This document shows, in pieces, positions 43,089 through 50,194 of a stretch of DNA of 50,194 bases; position 1 is the stretch's first letter; each line of letters starts with the position of its first letter. The notes beneath the pieces were generated by a model. It worked only from the letters and a program-made list of their open reading frames with translations, was not told the origin of the DNA and did no database searches. Position numbers and translations under genes: made by a program. Origin of the DNA: JARKQH01 sp964631605 (GTDB lineage: Bacteria > Verrucomicrobiota > Verrucomicrobiia > Limisphaerales > UBA8199); the NCBI GenBank assembly GCA_964631605.1, contig CAZVYG010000030.1, positions 1-50,194 on the forward strand, written 5' to 3'.

Positions 43089-43901
43089 TCAAGCCTCGCT
43101 GCCGGCCGCGACCGCCGGCGCCGGCGCTGCTTCGGCCGGCCCGGGCGCCGGGGCAGCCTCGGCTGCGGGGGCGGGGGACTCAGCCGCCTCGGGTTTGCGC
43201 CGGGCGTATTTCGCCTCGTATTCGGCGTGCGCGTGGGTGATCACCTGACCCAGCGTGGCCAGAATCATGCGCACCGACCGGATGGCGTCGTCGTTGGCCG
43301 CGATCGGAAAATCCACCAGGTCGGGATCGCAGTTGGTGTCCACGATCGCCACCACCGGAATCTTGAGCCGGCGCGCCTCGGCGACCGCATTGTGTTCGCG
43401 TTTGATGTCCACCACGAACAGGGCGGCCGGAAGCTTGTCCATCGCGCGAATGCCGTCGAAAAACTTGTGCAGGCGAGCCGCTTCCCGGCGCAAAACCGAC
43501 TGCTCCTGTTTCACGTAGTTGTTGATGGTGCCGTCGGCTTCCATCTTCTCGATGTGCTTCAACCGGGCGATTGACCGTTTAATGGTTGCGAAATTGGTCA
43601 GGGTGCCCCCCAGCCACCGCTCCGTCACGTGATATTGGCCGCAATCCTTGGCCGTGTCTTTCACCGCCTGCTGCGCCTGCTTCTTGGTCCCGACAAAAAG
43701 AACTTTTCCCCCCTTGCGGACCGTCTCCCCCAAAAAGTTGCAGGCCGCCTCCAACTGGGTGAGCGTTTTGCTCAAGTCTATGATGTGAATGCCATTGCGA
43801 GCGTCAAAAATGAACGGCTTCATCTTCGGATTCCACCGCTTCGTCTGGTGTCCAAAATGAACACCGGCATCCAACAATTCCTTTACTCCAATACTCAGCA
43901 C
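43089..43901 (-). CDS. rpsB: 30S ribosomal protein S2
   Basis: 270 residues; S2 sits on the small-subunit back. It starts MLSIGVKELLDAGVHFGHQTKRWNPKMK in the canonical way (residues 1-28), with GTKKQAQ, ERWLGGTLTNF, LPAALFVVDIKREHNAVAEA and VAIVDTNCDPDLVDFPIAANDDAIRS. The last 35 residues are an Ala/Pro/Glu-rich extension not present in E. coli S2, common in this phylum. ATG 43901. Confidence 0.98.
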   Translation of the reverse strand: MLSIGVKELLDAGVHFGHQTKRWNPKMKPFIFDARNGIHIIDLSKTLTQLEAACNFLGETVRKGGKVLFVGTKKQAQQAVKDTAKDCGQYHVTERWLGGTLTNFATIKRSIARLKHIEKMEADGTINNYVKQEQSVLRREAARLHKFFDGIRAMDKLPAALFVVDIKREHNAVAEARRLKIPVVAIVDTNCDPDLVDFPIAANDDAIRSVRMILATLGQVITHAHAEYEAKYARRKPEAAESPAPAAEAAPAPGPAEAAPAPAVAAGSEA

Positions 43902-44230
43902 AAGTTTCCTTTGGTTAAAGGCCCGCCTCAGGGCGAACCATCCCGCGGAACACGGGATTCAGTTTAGTGTGGTTATGGCCCCCTGCCCAACACGGGCAGG
44001 CATTATGGCCGCCAAAAATCCCCTCCCGCCGGTCAGTCCCGGCCAAAAGGGAACTGCAGCCTATCAGACAAACGCCAGCCCGCAACCCGAAATTTCGCAA
44101 AAATTTGCGCAAAACCGCGAAAAGGGGGACGTAACACCATCCCGAAGTCCACGACCCGGTTGCTTCTTGTTCCGGGAGAATCTCTTGCGTCGTACCGGGA
44201 ACCCGTCCCCCCTGCCCCAGCTTCCCACCC
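43902..44230. other. rpsB leader and intergenic stretch
   Basis: 329 bp with no convincing gene between rpsB and the phosphatase gene, both minus. It includes CCTGCCC-AACAC-GGGCAGG (43982-44000), a perfect hairpin about 80 bases upstream of the rpsB start, which could be an autoregulatory leader structure or the terminator of the upstream gene; no T-run follows on the minus strand. Confidence 0.45.
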
Positions 44231-45400
44231 TCACACCCACTCAACCCTCACCACCTTCTGCAGCGATCTCAACACTTCGACGAGCTGCGTCACCAAACTT
44301 CGCCGGATGGAAACACTGCGAGGGAGTTGCGGGTTTTGGTAATAGGGGTTCACGCTCTCCCCCGCTAGAAAAACAATCGAATCCGCTTGCAGTAACTCCC
44401 GGGCCAGCAACACGGCGCCATTGCGGTCCACCTCCAGACGCTGCGGGTTTCCCTGACTGATCTTGAGCAACTCCAGCGCCCGGGCCATGGTCAGGATGCC
44501 CTCCGTGACCAGGTCAATGTCGGGCAACACGCCAATCGGGGGAATGCCCTCCCTTCGCGTGCTCTCGTCGGTGCGGAGCACCTCGCCGGAGTGCTCCGCC
44601 ACGATCTGGGCGGTGGTGCCGCCGCAGACCACGCGCCGCCCCTCGAAGCTCAACAATCGGTTGACACACGCTTCATCCCGGCCCCGGTCGGTCGGCGGTC
44701 CCGTAAACACCATCAAACTGCGCGGCTTGCGCGCCAGCACCCCGACAAACGTTGCGTCATCGCCCACCCGCTCGCCGTACCGCCGGCGCGTTTCCGTCAT
44801 CACGGCCCGCACCAGGAATTCCGCTGACCCCGCGCCGCTCAAGGCCGCTTTGCCCAGGCAGGCCGCCACCGCTTCCCAACCCCATGCCGGGTCCCGTGTC
44901 ACCCCCCGGCTCGCGTGGAGGACCCCGTCGCTCATCAGACCAAGAAAATCCCCAGGCAGCAGCACCCCCTCACTCAACATCAACGGTTTGCCCCCAACAA
45001 CTTCGCTCCGGCTTTCCACGCGCTGCGGATGTTGATCTCTCAACAAAACCGCCGGCGGGCTGTCAAACCCGCTGAGTTGAAACCACCCGTCCCGATTCCG
45101 AATCTGTAGAATGACAAAGGTGGAGTAGGCCAGCCCATGCTCCCGGCTGATCGGCAGAGTGCCGGTCACGGTTTCAATCACCTCGCGCAGGGGCGCCTCG
45201 GCCCGCAACATCGTCACAATAATCTCCGTCGTCAACCGCGCCAGGATCGCCGCCTTGATGCCGCTGCCCAGGCCATCCGACAGGACCACGATCGTTCGGT
45301 CCGCCAGGCGGCAATACTTGACTTCATCCCCGCACAACTCCTCGCCGTGCCGCCGGAGGCTGAGCGGAAAGATCTCGTAGAAATGCGGCGCCTCACTCAT
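44231..45400 (-). CDS. SpoIIE-type (PP2C) serine phosphatase
   Basis: A 389-residue cytoplasmic protein. Residues 1-230 form a SpoIIE/PP2C-like phosphatase with metal-binding Asp in VVLSDGLGSGIKAA, FLGLMSDGVLHAS and GDDATFVGV, all present. Residues 230-389 form a second domain (MVFTGPPTDRGRDEACVN, VVCGGTTAQIVAE, LLARELLQADSIVFLAGES) that resembles the extension seen on phosphatases found beside [FeFe]-hydrogenase-like regulators in anaerobes. It would remove phosphate from a serine/threonine on an unknown partner. The start codon overlaps the PAS gene by 8 bases, so the two are translated as a pair. Confidence 0.82.
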   Translation of the reverse strand: MSEAPHFYEIFPLSLRRHGEELCGDEVKYCRLADRTIVVLSDGLGSGIKAAILARLTTEIIVTMLRAEAPLREVIETVTGTLPISREHGLAYSTFVILQIRNRDGWFQLSGFDSPPAVLLRDQHPQRVESRSEVVGGKPLMLSEGVLLPGDFLGLMSDGVLHASRGVTRDPAWGWEAVAACLGKAALSGAGSAEFLVRAVMTETRRRYGERVGDDATFVGVLARKPRSLMVFTGPPTDRGRDEACVNRLLSFEGRRVVCGGTTAQIVAEHSGEVLRTDESTRREGIPPIGVLPDIDLVTEGILTMARALELLKISQGNPQRLEVDRNGAVLLARELLQADSIVFLAGESVNPYYQNPQLPRSVSIRRSLVTQLVEVLRSLQKVVRVEWV

Positions 45401-45959
45401 GCTCCGGGCGCAAGACCTCCAACAACCGCAGCAGACTCACTTTGGTCTCCGCCGTGGTCTCCCCCAGCAACCCCGCAATTTCCTGGGCCACCCGCATTTG
45501 CTTGTCCACCACGCGCCGCACCTCCTCCGCCGTCCGCGTGCGCAACCGCTCCAATTCCTGCTCCTGCTTCCATTCGCGCGTGAGGTCCACAAATATCCCC
45601 GCCACCACCCGGGCGTTCGGCACGGGGAAGATCACCTTGCGCACATGCAACTCGTATCGGGAATACGACACCTCCTGACCCACGATCTCCCGTTGTTCGG
45701 CGTAGGCCCGCTCAAAGTCCGAAATGTCCCCCAGCAATTCCGCCCCCGGCCTCCCCACCAGCGCGGCCTTCTCCAGCTTCAGCATCCCGCACATCGCCGG
45801 ATTGGCCAGGATCACCCGCATCGAGTCGTCCAAAACCAGCAGCCCGTTGGGGTCATAATCCCAAAGCAACTTCCATAACCCCGCCGAAACCCCAAGCTCC
45901 GTCTGGGCCGCTTCCGCCGCCGTTTGTCCCGCCGTCTCGTCCGGTTCCTGATCCATCAT
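45393..45959 (-). CDS. PAS-domain signalling protein
   Basis: A 188-residue soluble protein. A PAS domain spans about 30-140 (LWDYDPNGLLVLDDSMRVIL, ANPAMCGMLKLEKAALVG, RKVIFPV, VVAGIFVDLTRE). The C-terminal helix, RRVVDKQMRVAQEIAGLLG and ETTAETKVSLLRLLEVL, is the tail I associate with PAS-containing [FeFe]-hydrogenase-like sensor proteins. Here the hydrogenase and ferredoxin parts are absent: the gene is a stand-alone sensor piece. Ligand unknown. Overlaps the SpoIIE phosphatase by 8 bases and lies 10 bp downstream of ldh. Confidence 0.78.
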   Translation of the reverse strand: MMDQEPDETAGQTAAEAAQTELGVSAGLWKLLWDYDPNGLLVLDDSMRVILANPAMCGMLKLEKAALVGRPGAELLGDISDFERAYAEQREIVGQEVSYSRYELHVRKVIFPVPNARVVAGIFVDLTREWKQEQELERLRTRTAEEVRRVVDKQMRVAQEIAGLLGETTAETKVSLLRLLEVLRPEHE

Positions 45960-45969
45960 TCTCTCCTCT

Positions 45970-46902
45970 TTAGTAACCGATTGCCTTCACCGTCTCCCGC
46001 AACATGCCCGCGCTCCGCGCCAGCGCCGCAGACTCTTCAGCAGACAACCCCGGCCACAAGGTCGTCATGACGCCGCTGCCGCCCACCACTCGCGGCAGGG
46101 AAAAACTGGCCCCCTGAAGCTGGTCCATGCCCGGCGCACCCGCCGAAACCGTGAACACGGAGCGTTCATCCCCGCGCACAGCCTGAACCAACCGGGACAG
46201 CGCCGCGCCGATGCCGAAATACGTCGCTCGCTTGCCTTCGATGATCCGGTACGCCGCCCGCCGCACCCCGTCATCAATCCGCGCCATGACCTCCGGCGTA
46301 ATCTCGCGGTTCGTTTGCCGCGCAAATTCCTGCAGGGGCACCCCGCCCACCTGCGCACTCGACCACACCAACACCTCTGAATCGCCATGCTCGCCCACGA
46401 CATACGCATGAATGGATTGCGGGGCGACCCCCAAGTGCTCCCCCAGCAGCGCTCGAAATCGCGCTGTATCGAGGATCGTCCCGGATCCAAACACTCGCGC
46501 GGACGCGCCCCCTGCCAAACGGCTTACCACGTGCGTGATGACATCCACCGGGTTGGAGGCGACCAGCAGCACGGCTTCGGGCGCATGGCGCAGCACTTGC
46601 GGCGTCACCTGCTCGAAAACCGCCAGGTTCCGCTGCAACAACGCCAGCCTTGTCTCGCCGGGCTTCTGGCCCACCCCGCACGCCAGCACCACCACCTTGG
46701 CGCCCTCCAGATCCTCATAACCACCCGCCCTCACCCGCAGGGCCGTTCCAAAGGGCGTGGCATGCAAAATGTCCTCCGCCTGGGCGCGCGCCAATGCGGC
46801 GTTGACATCCACCAGCACAATCTGACTTGCCGTCCCTTGCAACGCCATCGCATACGCCGCTGTGCTGCCCACAAATCCACTGCCGACAATGCCTGCTTTC
46901 AT
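45970..46902 (-). CDS. ldh: L-lactate dehydrogenase
   Basis: 310 residues. NAD motif GIVGSGFVGSTAAYAM, then GQKPGETRLALLQRN, in which Gln 79 points to lactate rather than malate (Arg in malate dehydrogenases). Catalytic Asp 145/Arg 148 in LDTARFR and His 172 in GEHGDSE. It reduces pyruvate to L-lactate to reoxidise NADH. ATG 46902 with GGAG seven bases upstream is preferred to GTG 46908. It lies 10 bp upstream of the PAS gene, so the trio ldh-PAS-phosphatase may be one transcript linked to redox or fermentation control. Confidence 0.93.
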   Translation of the reverse strand: MKAGIVGSGFVGSTAAYAMALQGTASQIVLVDVNAALARAQAEDILHATPFGTALRVRAGGYEDLEGAKVVVLACGVGQKPGETRLALLQRNLAVFEQVTPQVLRHAPEAVLLVASNPVDVITHVVSRLAGGASARVFGSGTILDTARFRALLGEHLGVAPQSIHAYVVGEHGDSEVLVWSSAQVGGVPLQEFARQTNREITPEVMARIDDGVRRAAYRIIEGKRATYFGIGAALSRLVQAVRGDERSVFTVSAGAPGMDQLQGASFSLPRVVGGSGVMTTLWPGLSAEESAALARSAGMLRETVKAIGY

Positions 46903-46947
46903 GACCACTCTCCGTTTCCTGTGTGTAACCCGACCCCTTCACCCCCA

Positions 46948-48138
46948 CTAAATCGTTAACCGCCACCGCGCCTGCCGCAGCACGGCCCGCGGCGACCCTT
47001 CCATCACCTCATACCACACCGTCAGCAGCGTGCCGTCAGCCAGTTCCACCGTGCTCGGATACCCCAAATCCCCGCCGATTCCATCTCCCGAAATGACCAC
47101 AGGTTCCGACCACGTGCGCCCCCCATCCGGGCTGACTCGCGCCTGGTTGCCAAACGGCGCACGACGATGCCCATAGGTCATCAACAGCCGTCCGTCGCGC
47201 AGGCGCAACAGAAATGAAGGCAAACCCCAAACCCCTGTCGCCCGGGGCACCGACCAGCTCTTGCCGCCATCCAAAGACTCGGTCTGGAGCGTCTCACGGT
47301 TGTTCGCTTTATTATGGTTCCGAATATGAACCACCAGCCGGCCATCCTCGCACGCCACCCCATGCAGCTCGTGATACTGTGCCGGGTCATCTCCCGGCCG
47401 CGCCGGTATGTCCGCCAGCCAACGCCAGCTCTGGCCGTCGTCCACTGACTCACACACCCCCACCCGCCTGGGTTTCGACCACAATTCCACCCCCGCGTAA
47501 AGCAACCGGCCATCCCCCACCGGAAACGGTCCATGTGGACTGTTGACGATGCTGGAGTAGCGCGCCGACCACGTCACCCCTCCGTCGGTCGAGCGGATCA
47601 TCCACTGGCCCAGCTCGGCCCGCCGCTGCTCGGCGCTGAGCCGGTTATGCGCCGCCATCCATGCATCCAACCGCTCCGCCGGCCAGGCGCCCGCACCGCC
47701 CGGCGCGTTGCCGCGCGCGCGCTCCAGGACCGCTTCGTACGCCAGCGAAGTAAAGGTGGTGACCAGCAAGCTCCCTTTGGCCGTTTCCACCACTCCCGCG
47801 TCCCGGTCATCAATCGCGCTGTCCAATAGCACCTGGGGCCAACCCCACGTCCGCCCCTCATCCGACGACACCATCAGCTCCACCCGCCCAAAAGGACATA
47901 CGTGTTGCTCCCGCGACCCCGAGCACACCAACAACAACTGCCCATTCCGCCGCCGCGTGACCGTCGGCCACCCGTGATAATGCTCCGGCTGGCGGCTGAT
48001 CACCCGCGTTTCCACCCATTCGATCTTTGGGGCTGCCCCGGCCCGGTCGTGCGCGCCCACCACCAGCGCACCGACCGCAAGACTGCCGGCCCGCAAAAAC
48101 TCCCGTCGCCGCATCAAAGTGTTGGAATTGCCCTGCAT
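46948..48138 (-). CDS. Tat-exported sialidase/BNR-repeat protein
   Basis: 396 residues. Twin-arginine signal MRRREFLRAGSLAVGALVVG (residues 9-28). Sialidase-type six-bladed propeller with five Asp-box motifs S-x-D-x-G-x-T/S-W: SSDEGRTW, STDGGVTW, SVDDGQSW, SLDGGKSW and SPDGGRTW. Family members hydrolyse terminal sialic acids or act on other exposed sugars; the arginine triad is not clear to me, so activity is uncertain. It is divergent from the sodium:solute symporter, about 144 bp apart, and the two may share regulation. Confidence 0.82.
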   Translation of the reverse strand: MQGNSNTLMRRREFLRAGSLAVGALVVGAHDRAGAAPKIEWVETRVISRQPEHYHGWPTVTRRRNGQLLLVCSGSREQHVCPFGRVELMVSSDEGRTWGWPQVLLDSAIDDRDAGVVETAKGSLLVTTFTSLAYEAVLERARGNAPGGAGAWPAERLDAWMAAHNRLSAEQRRAELGQWMIRSTDGGVTWSARYSSIVNSPHGPFPVGDGRLLYAGVELWSKPRRVGVCESVDDGQSWRWLADIPARPGDDPAQYHELHGVACEDGRLVVHIRNHNKANNRETLQTESLDGGKSWSVPRATGVWGLPSFLLRLRDGRLLMTYGHRRAPFGNQARVSPDGGRTWSEPVVISGDGIGGDLGYPSTVELADGTLLTVWYEVMEGSPRAVLRQARWRLTI

Positions 48139-48282
48139 AATCTAGGTCCCCTCAATGATGAAGCCCGCGCCCTGCCTTGACGAGCGAATTTCTCGTTGCC
48201 TGGGAGAATGTGGCTCGACACCCAAACTTCGCCTCCGTAGGCTCGACGGCAAATTGCGCGAATTCATTTTCGCCATGACACT

Positions 48283-49791
48283 ATGACGAATTTCTCGTGG
48301 CTCCTGGACGGGAGCATCGTCGGATTGTATCTCCTGGGCACGATGATCGCCGGGGTGATGGTGCGCCGCTACGTGTCCCGCGTGGACCATTTCCTGGTCG
48401 CCGGCCGGGAAATGAACGTGTACCTGGGCATCGCCTCGCTGGCCGCGACAGAGTTCGGGATTGTGACGTGCATGTACACGGCGCAAAACGGCTATGAGAA
48501 GGGATTCGCCGGGGCGGTTCCGGGCCTGGCCCAGGCGCTGGCCATGTTCCTCATCGGGTTGACCGGCTTCTGCATCAAGCCGCTGCGCGAGTCGGGCGCC
48601 ATGACCATCCCCGAACTGTTCGAGAAACGGTTTGGAGCCCGGATTCGCTGGGCGGCGGGGGTGGTCATCGTCCTGGGCGGACTCCTGAACATGGGGGTCT
48701 TTCTGCGCACGGGCGGCGAATTCCTGGTGGTGGTGTGCGGGTTCGACGTCAAATACCTCGAGATCACGATGACGGCGCTCCTGCTGGCCGTGGCGGTTTA
48801 CACGATTTTAGGCGGCATGCTTTCCGTCCTGGTCACCGACTTTTTGCAGTTTGTGGTCATGAGCGGCGGAATGCTCGTCGTCACCGCCATGATTCTCAGC
48901 CAGGTGGGCTGGGACCGGCTGGTCAGCGCCGTCGAAACTCATCATGGCGCGGGCGGTTTCAATCCCTTGGTCAATCCCACCATGGGCTGGCCTTACGTAA
49001 TCTTCAACCTGCTGCTCAACACGGCGGCATGTCTGACCTGGCAGGCCGTCATCGCCCGCATTCTGGCCTCCAAAGATGCCCGCACGGGGCAGCGCGTGTT
49101 CAAAGGCACGGCCTTCTTTTTTGTCTGCCGATTCATGATTCCGGGCCTCTGGGGCATCGCCGCCCTGGCCACCTTGACACCGGCCGAGGTGGGCGGCAAC
49201 ACCCTGCACGCCATGCCCAAATTCCTGAGCACCTTTTTGCCCATGGGCATGATGGGGGTGCTGGTGGCCGCCATGCTCGCGGCGGACATGAGCACCGATT
49301 CCTCGTACATGCTGACCTGGGGCAGCGTGATCTACAACGACATCCTCGCCCCTTTCCGCAAAGGCGCCTGGAGCGAGCGCAAGGGCCTGCTGGTCAATCG
49401 CCTGATTGTGGCGGGGATCGGCCTGTTCCTCCTCTTTTACGGTTTGTGGTATCCCCTCAAGGGCGACCTGTGGACCTACCTCGGCGTCACGGGAACCATC
49501 TACCTTTCGAGCATGACAACGCTGGTAATCGCCTGTTGCTACTGGAAACGCGCCAACAGTTGGGGCGCTGCCGGCGCCATCCTGTTCGGCGCTTTGGTCC
49601 CCATTACTTATCTGGTGATGGAACAGTTGCCGGCCACCGCCCCGCTGACCCGGCAAATCGGCCCTTATTACTCCGGCATTGCCACCTACGTGCTCGTGGC
49701 TCTGGCCATGGTGGTCGGTTCGCTGCTCAAACCCGGCGCGGCGCCTTCCGCGGCGGCCCCCCTTCCCGCTCACCCAGACACAAAGGCTTGA
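48283..49791 (+). CDS. Sodium:solute symporter (SSS family)
   Basis: 502 residues with about 13 membrane segments. N-terminal SVDH-type loop (SRVDHFLVAGREMNVYLG), LAATEFGIVTCMYTAQNGY, LGGLLNMGVFLRTGGEF and MLAADMSTDSSYMLTWGSV are typical of SSS carriers, which use Na+ to import sugars, sialic acids or other solutes across the inner membrane. Substrate not readable; the divergent sialidase hints at a sugar. A 59-residue membrane protein starts 1 base after its stop. Confidence 0.92.
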   Translation: MTNFSWLLDGSIVGLYLLGTMIAGVMVRRYVSRVDHFLVAGREMNVYLGIASLAATEFGIVTCMYTAQNGYEKGFAGAVPGLAQALAMFLIGLTGFCIKPLRESGAMTIPELFEKRFGARIRWAAGVVIVLGGLLNMGVFLRTGGEFLVVVCGFDVKYLEITMTALLLAVAVYTILGGMLSVLVTDFLQFVVMSGGMLVVTAMILSQVGWDRLVSAVETHHGAGGFNPLVNPTMGWPYVIFNLLLNTAACLTWQAVIARILASKDARTGQRVFKGTAFFFVCRFMIPGLWGIAALATLTPAEVGGNTLHAMPKFLSTFLPMGMMGVLVAAMLAADMSTDSSYMLTWGSVIYNDILAPFRKGAWSERKGLLVNRLIVAGIGLFLLFYGLWYPLKGDLWTYLGVTGTIYLSSMTTLVIACCYWKRANSWGAAGAILFGALVPITYLVMEQLPATAPLTRQIGPYYSGIATYVLVALAMVVGSLLKPGAAPSAAAPLPAHPDTKA

Positions 49792-49792
49792 C

Positions 49793-49972
49793 ATGCGCGC
49801 ACATTCGTTTTGGTGGATTCTGATGCTGGCGGTGATGGTCTGGTATTCGACCGTCACGATTTACGTGACCATCCGGGGCACCGTGGACATTCGCCAGATG
49901 CTTCGTCGCCTGAAGGAAAGCCGTGACCAGCAACCGCCGCAACCCCCTTTCAACAAGCGCACCGACGCCTGA
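49793..49972 (+). CDS. Small single-pass membrane protein linked to the symporter
   Basis: 59 residues: one membrane segment (about 6-27, FWWILMLAVMVWYSTVTIYV) followed by a basic cytoplasmic tail (DIRQMLRRLKESRDQQ). ATG 49793 follows the symporter stop (TGA 49789-49791) by one base, so expression is coupled. I recall comparable small partners behind SSS genes in Planctomycetota/Verrucomicrobiota; a subunit or stability factor is inferred. Confidence 0.72.
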   Translation: MRAHSFWWILMLAVMVWYSTVTIYVTIRGTVDIRQMLRRLKESRDQQPPQPPFNKRTDA

Positions 49973-50194
49973 CTATTCTTTCCCGGCTTTGTTTTGCTTG
50001 CCCTTGCCGGCCTTGGGCACGGTCGGTGCGCCCTCCGCCTTGGCCAACTCATCCGCGCAGCGGGGCTCGCGTTATTGGCTTTTCCCCCCCCCCCGAAAGC
50101 GGCACCCCGCTGTGGCCCGTCAGTGGGCCTAACCACGCCGACCGGGTTGAGTGTGCGGGCGCGGCTGTGGGCGGTTCCAGTTGGGCCAGGTGTT
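49973..50194 (-). pseudogene. Possible 3' end of a gene, frameshifted
   Basis: On the minus strand a Lys/Ala-rich C-terminus (ADELAKAEGAPTVPKAGKGK, then QNKAGKE) ends at TAG 49973-49975. It looks like a genuine basic tail, but a TAA lies just upstream in the same frame. A run of about ten C (G on the minus strand) at about 50085-50094 follows, where a sequencing or real indel could have shifted the frame. The gene would extend past the right edge. Nothing else recognised. Confidence 0.3.

Noticed and set aside
43915..44244. 109-codon minus-strand ORF upstream of rpsB
   Set aside because: No protein-like pattern; it overlaps the rpsB leader hairpin and the end of the phosphatase gene.

Overview
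The window looks like one contig of a Verrucomicrobiota metagenome-assembled genome, probably near the Limisphaerales/Pedosphaerales (old subdivision 3). This is inferred from the gene families: secreted proteins with NDNF-type and Ig-like modules and a short C-terminal 'xYxIExS...W' module, a GH172 (DUF2961) protein, RNase HIII, Dabb and TFIIB-type zinc-ribbon proteins, and a lexA/error-prone polymerase locus. Base composition is GC-rich throughout. A run of 10 N near 28450 is a scaffold join.

Bases 1 to about 8100 are an accessory, low-gene-density region: 8-bp periodic arrays, an internally deleted IS91-like transposase, a superinfection-immunity-like membrane protein, an 811-residue secreted Ig-domain protein, a possibly broken minus-strand gene, an IS110-family transposase, and three same-orientation copies of a dispersed repeat of about 50 bp that separates the genes.

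From 8129 the region is chromosomal in character. First come a GH172 protein, a Tat-exported sugar isomerase/epimerase-like TIM barrel and a TatD-like hydrolase, then glgB, an exported alpha/beta hydrolase, RNase HIII, a sedoheptulose-7-phosphate isomerase, a ROK kinase and a Dabb protein. A 120-bp tandem duplication full of hairpins separates these from a zinc-ribbon protein and an AraC regulator. Next is the most remarkable locus: lexA followed by a single 1475-codon gene that joins a complete, catalytically intact Y-family (DinB-like) polymerase to a complete C-family (DnaE2-like) polymerase. A palindromic candidate operator lies before lexA, and a terminator lies between lexA and the fusion. 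tRNA-Thr(CGT) and a potassium channel with RCK domains follow.

Bases 27.3-31.6 kb carry nucleoside salvage (PNP and cytidine deaminase with a LysR regulator) and sulfur-carrier/thiamine genes (a MoeB-rhodanese protein and ThiD). Then come an unrecognised EF-hand membrane protein, a C39-like secreted protease, a phosphohexomutase, tRNA-Ser(GGA), and an 843-residue exported protein with four copies of an unrecognised Cys/His-rich module separated by calcium-binding-like linkers. The right end has a radical SAM protein, rpsB-tsf, a PAS/SpoIIE-phosphatase pair of the type seen beside [FeFe]-hydrogenase-like proteins, L-lactate dehydrogenase, a Tat-exported sialidase, and a divergent sodium:solute symporter with a 59-residue membrane partner. 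Together these suggest a heterotrophic glycan-degrading bacterium with glycogen storage and some fermentative capacity.

All calls come from reading motifs by eye. No database search was run, so family names rest on remembered signatures.
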